This document shows positions 1-9,205 of a DNA stretch of 64,000 nucleotides, in pieces. The position numbers were made by a program, and so were the translations under genes. Within the stretch, counting starts at the first letter, position 1, and every line of letters begins with the position of its first letter. The notes under the pieces are model-generated. The model searched no databases and was not told the DNA's origin. It worked only from the letters and a program-made list of their open reading frames with translations. Origin of the DNA: SG8-41 sp963802355 (GTDB taxonomy: Bacteria > Pseudomonadota > Gammaproteobacteria > Burkholderiales > SG8-41); assembly GCA_963802355.1 (NCBI GenBank), contig CAWDIV010000032.1, forward strand, positions 1 through 64,000, given 5' to 3'.

Positions 1-21
1 GACGAACAATCCTCATTCCTC

Positions 22-1242
22 TCAGGTTGAAGCGGCGCCGGCGGACGCGGGAGACCGCGCCCCGATCAGCCGCTGCGTGTGCCGCGCGATCATCAGCTCC
101 TCGTTGGTCGGGATCACCCACGCGGCTACCCGGCTGCCGGCCGCGCTGATGCGACGCGGACCGCCCTTCCCGTTCGCCGCGGCGTCGAGCTCCACGCCCA
201 GCCACGCAGCGTCACGGCAGATCCGCTCCCGGACCGCCGCGCTGTTCTCCCCGATGCCGGCCGTGAACACGAGCGCATCGAGGCCGCCGAGCGCGGCCGC
301 GAGCGAGCCCAGCTCGCGCCGGATCCGGTAGAGGTAGAGGTCCACGGCCAGCCTTGCCCGGGGATCGTCCGAGCCGAGGAGCTTGCGCATGTCGCTCGAG
401 ATGCCGGATACGCCGAGCAGGCCCGACCCGCTGTAGATCAGCTTCTCGATGGCGCGCGCGTCCATGCCGCGCTCGTCCATGAGGTACAGCAGCACGCCGG
501 GGTCGATGGCCCCGCACCGCGTGCCCATGGGCAGGCCGTCAACGGCGGTGAACCCCATCGTGCTGGCGACGCTGCGCCCGGCCTCGATCGCGCACATGCT
601 CGAACCGTTCCCGAGGTGGCACACGATGACCTTGCCGGCCGCGCCGCGCGCGTCGCGCGCGGGCAGAACCGAGGCGACGTACTCGTAGGACAGGCCGTGG
701 AATCCGTAGCGGCGCACGCCGGCGTCATGCAGCTCGCCCGGCAGCGCGAAGCGCGTGGCGACGTCGGGATTGGTCGAATGAAATGCCGTGTCGAAGCACG
801 CCACCTGAGGCAACTCCGGCCGGCGCCCTAGCAGCAGGCGTATCGGCGCCAGGTTGTGCGGCTGGTGCAGCGGCGCAAGCGGCACGAACTTCTCGAGCAC
901 CGCAAGCGCGCCCGAGTCGACCCGGACCGGCTCCGAGTAAGCCATTCCGCCGTGCACCACGCGGTGGCCGACCGCCGCCAACTCGAGCCCGCCACCTTGC
1001 CCGCGCAGAAAATCGGCCAGGTGCGCGACGGCGCCGTCGTGGCCGAGGTTTACGCCCTCGCCCCAGGACTTTTCGGCCGTCACGCGACCCTCGCCGTCGC
1101 GGGCGATGAAGCGGGGGGCGGTCTGGATGCCCTCGATCTGGCCCCGAACGACGGGATCCAGCTCTCCGTCCCGCTCGGCGAAGAGCAGGAACTTGATGCT
1201 GGACGAACCAGCATTCAGAACGAGGATAGCGTTGTCGCTCAT
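22..1242 (-). CDS. ackA: Acetate kinase
   Basis: Cytoplasmic enzyme that interconverts acetyl phosphate + ADP and acetate + ATP, the ATP-yielding last step of acetate overflow or fermentation. The 406-residue product has the usual family length. It shows the N-terminal ASKHA phosphate loop LNAGSSSIKF (about residues 8-17), RVVHGG near 90, YGFHGLSYEYV near 180, HLGNGSSMCAI near 210 and TAGIGENS near 325. The start is the ATG that overlaps the stop of the upstream phosphate acetyltransferase gene by four bases (ATGA), which implies translational coupling. It is the last visible gene of the RRM-DUF3141-pta-ackA unit. A longer ORF extends upstream in frame, but those residues match nothing and are the shadow of pta. 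Confidence 0.96.
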   Translation of the reverse strand: MSDNAILVLNAGSSSIKFLLFAERDGELDPVVRGQIEGIQTAPRFIARDGEGRVTAEKSWGEGVNLGHDGAVAHLADFLRGQGGGLELAAVGHRVVHGGMAYSEPVRVDSGALAVLEKFVPLAPLHQPHNLAPIRLLLGRRPELPQVACFDTAFHSTNPDVATRFALPGELHDAGVRRYGFHGLSYEYVASVLPARDARGAAGKVIVCHLGNGSSMCAIEAGRSVASTMGFTAVDGLPMGTRCGAIDPGVLLYLMDERGMDARAIEKLIYSGSGLLGVSGISSDMRKLLGSDDPRARLAVDLYLYRIRRELGSLAAALGGLDALVFTAGIGENSAAVRERICRDAAWLGVELDAAANGKGGPRRISAAGSRVAAWVIPTNEELMIARHTQRLIGARSPASAGAAST

Positions 1243-2180
1243 GCCACGGCCTTCGCGGCATCTGCGCGGCGTGCGTTCGCGACCAGGGTGGCTACCGCGC
1301 AGGAGGCAAGACGCGCAATCAGGGAGTCGGCGCGGCTGGTAAGAATGATCGGGACGCGCGCGCCGAGCACGATGCCGGCGGCGTCCGCGCCGGCGAGAAA
1401 CGTCAGGCTCTTCGCCAGCATGTTGCCGGCTTCGAGATCCGGCACGACCAGCACGTTGGCGCGCCCGGCGACCGGCGAATCGATCTTCTTGATCTTCGCA
1501 GCCTCGAGGCTGATCGCGTTGTCGAGCGCGAGCGGGCCGTCGAGGATGCCGCCCGTGATCTGCCCACGATCCGCCATCTTGCACAGCGCGGCCGCTTCCA
1601 GGGTGGAAGGCACGTCCGGATTGACCGTCTCCATCGCCGACAGAATCGCCACCCGCACCTCGGTCATGCCCAGGTCGCGTGCGAGGTCGATCGCGTTCTG
1701 CACGATATGCACCTTGTCTTTGAGCGAGGGCGCGATATTGACGGCGGCGTCGGTAATGATGAGCGGTTCGGGATGCCCGGGCACGTCCATGATGAAGCAG
1801 TGGCTGATGCGCCGCGCAGTGCGCAGGCCGGTATCGCGCCTGACCACCGCGCCCATCAGCTCGTCGGTGTGGAGACTGCCCTTCATCAGCGCTTCCGCCC
1901 TTCCCTCCCGCACCAACGCCACCGCCGCTGCAGCCGAGCCTTCGCTGTGCGAGGCATCCACGATCTCCAGTTTCGAAATGTCGATGCCATGCTGCTTCGC
2001 TACTTCCTCGATGCGCGCGCGAGGCCCTGCCAGGATCGGCGCGATCAGGCCCGCCTTTGCCGCGTCGATGACCGCCTTCAGCGAGCTCTCGTCGCACGGA
2101 TGCGCGACCGCGGTCGATGCCGGCGGCAGCGTCTTGCAGCGCCCGATAAGCCGCCGGTATTTTTCGTGATCGTTGGCCAT
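1239..2180 (-). CDS. Phosphate acetyl/butyryltransferase family protein
   Basis: Transfers an acyl group between CoA and phosphate, probably acetyl-CoA to acetyl phosphate for the downstream acetate kinase. The 313-residue product is the short PTA/PTB form without the N-terminal MaoC or DRTGG/AAA domains of larger relatives. Visible family features are the N-terminal AHPCDESSLKAVIDAA, the central LMKGSLHTDELMGAVV, HCFIMDVPGHPEPLIITDAAVN, and the C-terminal VVPDLEAGNMLAKSLTFLAGADAAGIVLGA block. I chose the ATG at 2180 (MANDHEKY), preceded by AGGAAAG; an in-frame ATG 114 bases upstream lies within the preceding gene. The substrate could also be butyryl- or propionyl-CoA; sequence alone does not separate them. 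The neighbouring ackA favours acetate. Confidence 0.92.
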   Translation of the reverse strand: MANDHEKYRRLIGRCKTLPPASTAVAHPCDESSLKAVIDAAKAGLIAPILAGPRARIEEVAKQHGIDISKLEIVDASHSEGSAAAAVALVREGRAEALMKGSLHTDELMGAVVRRDTGLRTARRISHCFIMDVPGHPEPLIITDAAVNIAPSLKDKVHIVQNAIDLARDLGMTEVRVAILSAMETVNPDVPSTLEAAALCKMADRGQITGGILDGPLALDNAISLEAAKIKKIDSPVAGRANVLVVPDLEAGNMLAKSLTFLAGADAAGIVLGARVPIILTSRADSLIARLASCAVATLVANARRADAAKAVA

Positions 2181-2211
2181 AACGCTTTCCTGTCCAGAGC
2201 AGACTGTCCGT

Positions 2212-4438
2212 TCAATGCGGGGAGCCGCGCGGCGAGGAGCGCGCGCCCCCCAGCTTCTTCGCTGCGGCGAGATAGTCGACGCCGAGCAGCTCATGCACGC
2301 GGCGGGCGGCCTTCGAGTCCGCGTCGCCCAGCTCGGGCTCGAGCATCAGCATCTTTGCCGCGATGACGACGGCCCATTCGCGCAGATTCTGCCTGGGAAT
2401 GAGCCCGGGGATCGCCTCGATCGCCTCTTTCGGATCGAGCATCAGGATGCGTGTCTGGGCCTTTACTACGGTCGGCCAGTCGACGGGTGCGGCACCGACC
2501 AGCGAGCCCAGTTGGTCGCGGTGCTCCTTCACGTAACTGCGGATTTGTTCGCCGATATGGCCGCTGCGCCGCTCGATCACGCCACGGGCGCCGGCCGTGG
2601 CGACGAGGATGCGGACAAGCGCTTCCGGAAATCCGCCGGCATGAATCAACGGCTGGATCTGTTGGCGGGCATCCTCTACATCGGTGGCGGCGCGCGCCCG
2701 CGCCGCGACCGCGGTCGGCGCATCCGGCGGGAAAACCGCGCCCAGCCCCAGCGGACCGTAGGCGAACTCGACCCACTTGACGATCATGTCGTCGCGACGG
2801 TGGCCATACGCCTCCAGAGCGTCCGCGATCTGCCCGGAAGTGCGGCGCTCCAGGGCGACCAGGGGGTTGTCCCTGGACACCGGCTTGCGGTTCGCGCGCG
2901 CGTGCTCGGCCGAGTGCTTGACCAGGTTCATGAGGGGATTCAAGTCGGAAAACATCAGCCGCTGTGTCCGCGTCTGCCCCATCGCCGCAAGTGCTTCAGC
3001 CACGGGCCTGGTCACCATCGCCTGGACGAACGGACTGCAGAAATTCTTGTAGAACGCCTCGTTCCACACCGATACCTTGGCGATGGTGCTGAAGATTGCC
3101 TCGTCCTCGCGGCCATCGGGCTCGAGCGCCAGGATGTCGTCCATCTTGCGCAGCTCGAAGCGCACCGTGTAGTCACCGTGCTCCAGTTCCTCGTGACGCG
3201 CGGTTCCCGTCTTCTCGTCGATGACCATCTGGTACAGGCCCGGCGGCAAGCGCTCGATCAACTCCAGCGTGTTTACGATCTGGTCGTGCTCCTTGCGTGC
3301 GACCGCGCTGCCGGTGAAGATGCCGAGGTGCCCGATCTTCTCGTGCACCATGTAAACGATGGTCCTGCCGGCCGCGATGATCGCCTTCTCGTCGCCCCAC
3401 ACGTCGATGATCCAGTTGAGCGCCTGCTGGGGCGGCGTGATGTCGTCGCCCCATGATGCGAACACGACCACCGGCGAGGTGATGTTGCGCAGATCGACAC
3501 GCTTGTCGCCGCGGACGACTTCGCCCCGCGCGAGCTTGTTGCCGACGAACAGATTATTGACGATGCCTTCGATTTCCTCGCCAGTCATGCGGAAGTAACC
3601 GCCCCACCAGCGCTCGAACTCGAGAAAGCGCGCCTCTTCCGTGTCGATCTTGCTGTAGAGGTTGTAGTCCTTCTTCCAGTAGGTGTTCGCCGGGTTGCCG
3701 CTCTCGAAGTTCTTCACCAGGTGCGCGCCGTCGAATCGCCCTGCGCCCAGGTCGCTCGCGAACGCGGCCATCCACGAGCCGCCGAGCACACCGCCGGAAT
3801 AGCGCATCGGATTCTGTTTCGCCGAACCTGCCCAGTAGGAAAGCGGCGCGCCGTTCAACACGATCGGTCCCATGATCTCCGGTCGCAACGAAGCCAGCGC
3901 GGCGACCGCCCATCCGGCCTGGCAATTTCCGATGACTGCGGGTTTGCCGGAGCCCGGATGACGCCGCTGTACTTCCTCGATGAAGTGCGCCTCGGCCGCC
4001 GCTACGTCGGTCAGCAGCTGCCCCTCGACCGGTTCGGGCGAGAACGTCACGAAATAGACCGGGTGCCCGGCGCGCAACGCCACGCCGACCTCCGAGTCGG
4101 GTTTGAAGCCGCCGATCCCCGGGCCGTGTCCGGCGCGCGGGTCGACGATCACGACAGGCCGCTGGTCCAGCTTGGGCGCACTCTGTCCGTCCGGCAGGAT
4201 CCGCAGCAGGGAGTAGTTGCAGGGCCGTTCGAGCTGTCTGCCGTCGATCAACACCTCGTGCTCGAACTTGAGCAGCGCCGGCTTGCCCTGCAGCGCATGC
4301 TCGATGTAGATGTTGCCGCGCTTGCGCATGGTGTCCAGGTACAACGCGCTGCGCTGAGCCGCGTCGGTCCAGGTACTCGACGCCCTGCTGGACCAGCGTG
4401 GCATAGGCATTGAAGAGATTCGCGGCAGGACTTGTCAT
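2212..4438 (-). CDS. DUF3141 alpha/beta-hydrolase-like protein (one frameshift)
   Basis: Member of the DUF3141 family, large proteins with an alpha/beta-hydrolase core often found beside pta-ackA; the biochemical role is not established. A hydrolase-like nucleophile elbow VIGNCQAGW lies near residue 170, with Cys where lipases have Ser, as in PHA synthases. Further on are FASWGDDITPP (likely acid strand) and MVHEKIGHLGIF (likely catalytic His). The natural start is the ATG at 4438 (MTSPAANLFNAY), preceded by AAGGAACC. The reading frame breaks near 4372-4373: removing one base from the GAGTACCTGG context restores EYWTDAAQRSALYLD. A shorter ORF from 4410 omits the true N-terminus. The full product would be about 741 residues. 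One extra base fits sequencing error or a recent lesion. The gene ends 31 bases before pta. Confidence 0.85.
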
Positions 4439-4565
4439 TACAGGTTCCTTGGAGTGAAATGCGTGAGCGCAACAAGCCGCGCAGGCACCGAACATTGCCC
4501 CGGAAGACCATTACCCCGGGTGACCCTTGAGAGCATCCGACGGCAATACGCGCTGTCTCGCACGC

Positions 4566-4811
4566 TCAGCGGCTCATCGTCTGGACGAACAACTCGCGCC
4601 CCTTCCAGTACATCCCGTGCAGGCGCAGGGAAATCTTCTCGACCGAGCCATAAGGCGTGTCGGCGAACTCGAGCGTCGCGGCCGGGCGCGATCCGTCGCC
4701 ATCGATGCGCTGGATATTCACGCACTCCAGATCCGGCGCATATTTCTTGACAAATTCGCGAATCTCGTCGTCGGACGTTCCCGGCGCGATGTTGCCGATC
4801 CATAGTTTCAT
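4566..4811 (-). CDS. RNA recognition motif (RRM) protein
   Basis: Small single-domain RNA-binding protein of 81 residues, similar to bacterial RRM proteins (Rbp type). The RNP2-like strand KLWIGNIAP is at residues 2-10. An RNP1-like segment AATLEFAD lies about residue 50, with the second helix following and ELFVQTMSR closing the domain. RNP1 is weakly conserved, with only one aromatic residue retained. The ATG has a good ribosome site (GGAGCAAGC). It is the first gene of the unit that continues with DUF3141, pta and ackA; a 127-base gap separates it from DUF3141. An 18-bp palindrome lies 77 bases upstream with a TATTAG hexamer between, so this is probably the promoter-proximal gene. A role as a cold or stress RNA chaperone is an inference from the family. 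Confidence 0.85.
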   Translation of the reverse strand: MKLWIGNIAPGTSDDEIREFVKKYAPDLECVNIQRIDGDGSRPAATLEFADTPYGSVEKISLRLHGMYWKGRELFVQTMSR

Positions 4812-4887
4812 GCTTGCTCCATGATAGGGCGTCGAACAGACAGTATCCGCCCCAAAACAAGGCTAATACGAATTGCGATCATGGAGT

Positions 4888-4905
4888 ATTGGACTTTGGT
4901 CCAAG
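4888..4905. promoter_or_regulatory. 18-bp palindromic operator, copy 1 (upstream of RRM-DUF3141-pta-ackA)
   Basis: ATTGGACTTTGGTCCAAG. It is one of five good copies of the ATTGGACCTTGGTCCAAT palindrome in the window. On the minus strand a -10-like TATTAG (4863-4868) lies 19 bases downstream, and the RRM start codon is 77 bases away. The site fits an activator bound at or just upstream of the -35 region. Confidence 0.7.
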
Positions 4906-5011
4906 ACCTGCGATGCATTCCTTCAGTGCATGCTCTTCCGGAGCTCGATAAGGACCTGATCGGCAGCGTCAACGCGAATCAGGCCGAGGCGCGGGAACTC
5001 CAGGTCTACGA

Positions 5012-5440
5012 TCACATAGTTTCCGCCGGCCGCGAGCGGTACATGTGGTTCACGACGGCGAAGAAGAAACCCGTGGACCAGCCGCACATGAGGATGCCCG
5101 TGAGCGCCTCGATGCCGCCGATCAGGCGCCACGCTTCCGGCAGCACCAGGTCGCCATAGCCCGTCGTGGTGTAAGTCACGGCGCTGAAGTAAAACGCCGC
5201 GTGCAGATCCGGCATCGCCTGCCGCCACGCGTAGAGCAGCGCCCACAGCGAGATTTCGATCAGATGCAGAAAAACGATCCAGCCCGCGATCCGGATGAGC
5301 AGCCACGTCGGGGGCCAGAAGCGCGGATCAGCCAGCGCGGGCGAACCGTGTATCCGTCGAAACGCCGCCGTCACCCCGATTGCGTGAACCGTTACGCAAA
5401 GGGCCATCAAAAAACCGGCGATGAGAAGCTTTGTGATCAT
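5012..5440 (-). CDS. Two-transmembrane potassium channel (Ion_trans_2)
   Basis: Inner-membrane K+ channel subunit of 142 residues, expected to work as a tetramer. The selectivity filter TTTGYGDL lies about residues 91-98, after a pore helix (FYFSAVTYT). Hydrophobic helices span about residues 4-24, 47-70 and 106-130. No cytoplasmic RCK or cyclic-nucleotide domain is present, so gating ligands cannot be named. It runs in the same direction as the genes on both sides but is separated from the RRM unit by about 200 bases that hold the palindromic operator. It may therefore be a separate unit or the tail of the membrane-protein/MFS group upstream. Confidence 0.85.
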   Translation of the reverse strand: MITKLLIAGFLMALCVTVHAIGVTAAFRRIHGSPALADPRFWPPTWLLIRIAGWIVFLHLIEISLWALLYAWRQAMPDLHAAFYFSAVTYTTTGYGDLVLPEAWRLIGGIEALTGILMCGWSTGFFFAVVNHMYRSRPAETM

Positions 5441-5548
5441 TGATCTAGCCTGAATAATTCACGAGGATAGGTCGGCGAAGACCTGCTTCAAGCGTTGAGT
5501 AAATTGCTTAGGTTATTTCAACAAAGGACTCCGCCGATGCAAAAATTA

Positions 5549-5633
5549 TAAGCCCGCATGTGCCCCGATGCCTACTTGCGCGAGTTGATAGTCCCACTTC
5601 AAAATCGTGACGCTGGTCAAACATGCGGGCTTA
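5549..5633. repeat. Inverted repeat, 13-bp perfect arms, 85 bp in all
   Basis: Left arm TAAGCCCGCATGT (5549-5561) pairs perfectly with ACATGCGGGCTTA (5621-5633). The right arm overlaps the stop codon of the membrane-protein gene at 5631. The 59-base interior has no coding signal. It may be a miniature mobile element or a long-armed terminator-like dyad. Confidence 0.5.
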
Positions 5634-6808
5634 GAGCAGCTTGCCGATGATGCGAGTCAGCAGCTCTTCGAAAGGAATCATGGTCAGCGTCAGCGGCAGA
5701 TATGGGAGCGCGATCACGATGGCAAGGGCGATGATCGTTTGCCTTCCGAAGGGGAACAACCGCATTTCCCGCAGCACGTCGTGCGCGCCGGCCAGATCGG
5801 CCAGGGACTGGATGTCGGCGCTGCCGACCAGCGGCTCGCCCTCCGGCCGCCGGTTCCGCATCCACTTCGCGCGGAATTCGTCGACGTATTGCGTCGCCAG
5901 CAGGCCATACTCGCGCATCGCCTCACGCTTGGCCCGGGCGAGCCGCGGTACAAAAACGCGAGGGGCAACAGCATGACCACCATCAGCAGCGCAACCGCCG
6001 CCACGATCTCGATCTGGAACGCGGGCAATTTCATACCCTCGTGCAAGATACGGCCGCCAATCACGCCGGACAGAACCACGGTATGGGCGAGCAGCACCGG
6101 CGTGAAAGCAAAAACGCTGTTCCCGATGAAACCCAGGCCGCCCCCGCGGTCCGGATGCAGAGGATTCACCTGTAGCGGCAGCCGCGACACCCGCCACAGG
6201 AAAACGTACCAGACGATCAGGCGGAAATACCAGCGGAAGAGCACGAAGCGGAACAGGTTCAAGCTGATGAACGCGTACCACCAGCCCGCCACCGTGAGGG
6301 ACTCTCCACTGACGTACCAGGTGCCCACGCGCAGGGTCATCTGCTCCCGCCAGACGAAGTAGCCGAGGGTAACCGAGCACACGATCAGGGCGATTTCGAT
6401 CCCCGCGGAGTTGCGCAGGCGCATGGCCGAGGCGATCAGTTCGTTGAAGCGCGGGCGATCCTCCGGGGCAATGATGCCGCGCTCGATGAACTGGCCGATG
6501 GTGACCCGTATGCGCTGGTGCACGAGAACTTCCGCGCCGATCAAGAGCGGCAGGGCCAGCAGAAACCGGATATGAACGTCCAGGTCGAGGAGGAACGGCA
6601 CCTCCACACCACCGAACGCGGTACCGCCGGCGAACGAGAGAACGACGAGCGGGAGCCACGTCAGGACGATGAACGCGATGATCCGCCGCTGCACCAGATC
6701 CGCGGGCGGCCGGACGAGGCCCGAGCGCAGGTACATCTGGTACAGCGGTCCCCCGAGCACGAGCGAAAAATCCTCGGGGCCCTCCGGAGTAGCAATCTTC
6801 TTATTCAT
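5631..6808 (-). CDS. Polytopic membrane protein of unknown function (one frameshift)
   Basis: I do not recognise a named family. The product (about 392 residues once repaired) starts MNKKIATPEGPEDFSLVLGGPLYQMYL, a soluble N-terminus. About six hydrophobic helices follow, roughly residues 45-70, 80-100, 135-155, 175-200, 230-255 and 265-290. A charged segment AKREAMREYGLLATQYVDEFRAKW comes next, then a further helical pair near the C-terminus (IIALAIVIALPYLPLTLTMIPF). The frame breaks in the TTTTT run at 5951-5955; adding one T gives LAFFVPRLARAKREAM and joins the two parts. This looks like a homopolymer miscount. Its ATG at 6808 lies 24 bases after the stop of the MFS gene, so the two are probably co-transcribed. 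Confidence 0.72.
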
Positions 6809-6832
6809 ATAGCTTTCGCCCGCCCTGCACCC

Positions 6833-8149
6833 TCAATTGTTGTCCACTAACTTGCGATTGATCCAGAGCGCCGCGAGGGTGCCCACGGCACCTGAGAGCA
6901 GGTACAGGCTGACGTAACCGAGCCCGAAGTACGCGGCCAGACCGAGCGCGACCAGCGGTGCGAATCCTGCGCCGATGAGCCAGGCCAGGTCCGACGTCAT
7001 CGCAGCGCCGGTATAGCGGTACCGCGGCTCGAAGTTCGCCGAGAGCACACCAGCCACTTGCCCGTAGGAGAGGCCCAGCAGGATGAACCCGACCACGATG
7101 AATACGTTGTGGCCCAGAGGGCCGCCGTGCAGCAGGGTCGGAACGAAGGCGCTGAAGAGGGCGATCAGGGCGGCAAAGACTGCCACTGTCTTAGTCCGTC
7201 CCAACCGATCGGCAATGAGGCCGGAGGCGACGATACCACCTGCGCCGAAGAATGCGGCAACGATCTGTATGGCGAGAAACTCGGTGATCGACTGCTTTGA
7301 AAACAGCACGATCAACGCCAGCGGAAACACGGTCACGACGTGGAAAAGCGCATAGCTTGCGAGCGCGCCGAATGCGCCCAGCACCACGTTGCCGCTCTGC
7401 GAGCGCAGCAATTCGCCGAACGGGGACGGCTCGAGCTCCCGCTGGATGAGAAGCTGCTCGTATTCAGGAGCGACCACGAGCCGAAGGCGCGCGAACAACG
7501 CCACCACGTTTATTGCGAAAGCGCAGAAGAAGGGATAGCGCCAGCCCCACGCCAGAAAATCCTCTTGCGACAGAGTCGCGTACAGCAACAGGTAAAGCGC
7601 GCTGGCGATGATGAAACCGGCCGGCGCGCCCAACTGCCCCAGCATCGCGTACCAGCCGCGCTTGCCGGGCGGTGCGGAGAGCGCGAGCAGTGACGGCAGA
7701 CCGTCCCACGAACCTCCAAGCGCAATGCCCTGGCCGATCCGCAAGATCGCGAGGAGCCCGATCGCGGCAGCTCCCAGGCTGTCGTACCCCGGCAGAAAGG
7801 CGATTCCCGCGGTGGATGTGCCCAGCAGGAACAATGCGAGCGTGAGCTTGGTGTAGCGTCCCCAGCGGCGCTGGATCTCCATGAAAAAGACCGTTCCGAA
7901 CGGCCGGGCGATGAATGCGAGCGCGAAGACAGTGAAAGAAAGCAGCGTTGCCTCGAGAGGCACCTCGAAGGGAAAGAATAGCTTTGGAAACACCAGCACC
8001 GAAGCGATGCCGTAGACGAAAAAGTCGAAGTACTCCGACGTGCGCCCGATGACCACGCCAACGGCGATGTCGCCCGGCGCGACCTCCGGCGGGTGCGATG
8101 ACACGGCGCGGGCGTCGCGCTCGAGGGTGTCCGAACCGGCAGGGGGCAT
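6833..8149 (-). CDS. MFS transporter, metabolite:H+ symporter (MHS) type
   Basis: Inner-membrane secondary transporter of 438 residues with twelve predicted helices. Features of the MHS branch are the N-terminal GVVIGRTSEYFDFFVYG (about residues 30-46), where most relatives have SxxEWYDF. A long TM4 loop GRIGQGIALGG-like segment (RIGQGIALGGSWDG) is near 150, and the second MFS signature ADRLGRTKTVAVF near 310 follows TM8. The substrate, probably an organic acid in this family, cannot be named from sequence. The gene starts 16 bases after cyoD and has a GAGAAG ribosome site, so it may be read from the cyo promoter. The acidic residue pattern of the proton relay appears intact. Confidence 0.85.
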   Translation of the reverse strand: MPPAGSDTLERDARAVSSHPPEVAPGDIAVGVVIGRTSEYFDFFVYGIASVLVFPKLFFPFEVPLEATLLSFTVFALAFIARPFGTVFFMEIQRRWGRYTKLTLALFLLGTSTAGIAFLPGYDSLGAAAIGLLAILRIGQGIALGGSWDGLPSLLALSAPPGKRGWYAMLGQLGAPAGFIIASALYLLLYATLSQEDFLAWGWRYPFFCAFAINVVALFARLRLVVAPEYEQLLIQRELEPSPFGELLRSQSGNVVLGAFGALASYALFHVVTVFPLALIVLFSKQSITEFLAIQIVAAFFGAGGIVASGLIADRLGRTKTVAVFAALIALFSAFVPTLLHGGPLGHNVFIVVGFILLGLSYGQVAGVLSANFEPRYRYTGAAMTSDLAWLIGAGFAPLVALGLAAYFGLGYVSLYLLSGAVGTLAALWINRKLVDNN

Positions 8150-8165
8150 AACGCTTCTCGCCTCG

Positions 8166-8567
8166 TCAGGGTAGCTTGCGAACCTGCTCGGGTGTGAGCG
8201 GCATCGTATTGGCCTGCAGGTGGTACATGATCCACATCGAGCCGCTCAGCATGATGGTCAGCAGCACCAGCGTGAAAATCAGCGACATCCACGGCCAGCC
8301 GCCTTCGGCCTTCGAGGTCATGTGCAGGAAGAAGACCATGTGCACGTAGATCTGCACCATGGCGAGGCCAAGGATGACGAAGATCGTGACGGTGGAGCTA
8401 GCGAACACCTTGCCCATCACCAGCCAGAACGGGATCGCGGTCAGGATCACCGACAGCACGAAGCCGGTGACGTAGCCACCGACCGTAATGTGCAGGGTGT
8501 CGTGATCGAGCTCTTCGTCGGCGCCGTGATGATCCGGCACATGCAGTTCATCCACAGGTACGCTCAT
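8166..8567 (-). CDS. cyoD: Cytochrome o ubiquinol oxidase subunit IV
   Basis: Small assembly and stability subunit of the bo3-type quinol oxidase in the inner membrane. The 133-residue product starts MSVPVDELHVPDHHGADEE, chosen because this ATG overlaps the cyoC stop by four bases; the longer in-frame ORF is a cyoC shadow. Three hydrophobic helices follow (YVTGFVLSVILTAIPFWLVM, VTIFVILGLAMVQIYVHMVFFLHM, LIFTLVLLTIMLSGSMWIMYHL). The HMVFFLHM motif in helix 2 is typical of CyoD. It is the last oxidase gene. No cyoE (heme O synthase) gene follows within the window; an MFS gene comes next. Confidence 0.93.
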   Translation of the reverse strand: MSVPVDELHVPDHHGADEELDHDTLHITVGGYVTGFVLSVILTAIPFWLVMGKVFASSTVTIFVILGLAMVQIYVHMVFFLHMTSKAEGGWPWMSLIFTLVLLTIMLSGSMWIMYHLQANTMPLTPEQVRKLP

Positions 8568-9205
8568 GGCAGCACGCCCATCAGATAGACAAAGGTGAAG
8601 ACCCCGATCCACACGACGTCGAGAAAATGCCAGAACATCGACAGGCACATGAGGCGCCGTCGATTCGCCGCAACCAGCCCGTGCTTCCTCACCTGCGCCA
8701 TCAACGTGATCAGCCAGACTATGCCGAAGGTGACGTGCAAGCCGTGGGTGCCCACGAGCGTGAAGAACGACGACAGGAAAGCGCTGCGCTGCGGCCCGTA
8801 GCCCTCGCGAATCAGGTGGCCGAACTCGTAGAGCTCGATGCCGACGAAGCCGGCGCCCAGGAGCCCGGTGAGCGCGAGCCACGCGAGCATAGCGCCGACG
8901 CGCTTCCGCTGCATCGCGATCATCGCGAAACCGTACGTGATCGACGAGAGGAGCAAGAGCGACGTGTTGGCGGCCACCAGGGGCAACGCGAAGAGCTCGG
9001 CCCCCGACGGCCCGCCCGCGTAGTTGCGGCCCAGCACGCCGTATGTGGCAAAGAGGCACGCGAAGATCAGCGAATCGCTCATCAGGTAGAGCCAGAACCC
9101 GAGCAGCGTCGGCTGCTCCGGGTGATGCGTCCCGGTATCGTAGAAGCGCAGCGGCTGGGCGCCGCCCGCGGTCAAAGACGCGGCGGCGGCGACGGAATCA
9201 GACAT
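8564..9205 (-). CDS. cyoC: Cytochrome o ubiquinol oxidase subunit III
   Basis: Inner-membrane subunit III of the heme-copper quinol oxidase, 213 residues with five helices. Family marks are the first helix GFWLYLMSDSLIFACLFATY (about residues 32-51), the conserved ELYEFGHLIREGYGPQRSAFLSSFF segment with its lipid/quinol-contacting residues, GTHGLHVTFGIVW, and the C-terminal WHFLDVVWIGVFTFVYLMG. The ATG at 9205 overlaps the cyoB stop by eight bases, so translation is coupled; the longer upstream reading is a cyoB shadow. It lies in the cyoABCD order seen in most proteobacteria. Confidence 0.95.
   Translation of the reverse strand: MSDSVAAAASLTAGGAQPLRFYDTGTHHPEQPTLLGFWLYLMSDSLIFACLFATYGVLGRNYAGGPSGAELFALPLVAANTSLLLLSSITYGFAMIAMQRKRVGAMLAWLALTGLLGAGFVGIELYEFGHLIREGYGPQRSAFLSSFFTLVGTHGLHVTFGIVWLITLMAQVRKHGLVAANRRRLMCLSMFWHFLDVVWIGVFTFVYLMGVLP

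Noticed and set aside
22..2097. Acetate kinase as a 691-residue protein starting at 2097
   Set aside because: The first 285 residues are the out-of-frame reading of pta; the family N-terminus begins at the ATG at 1242.
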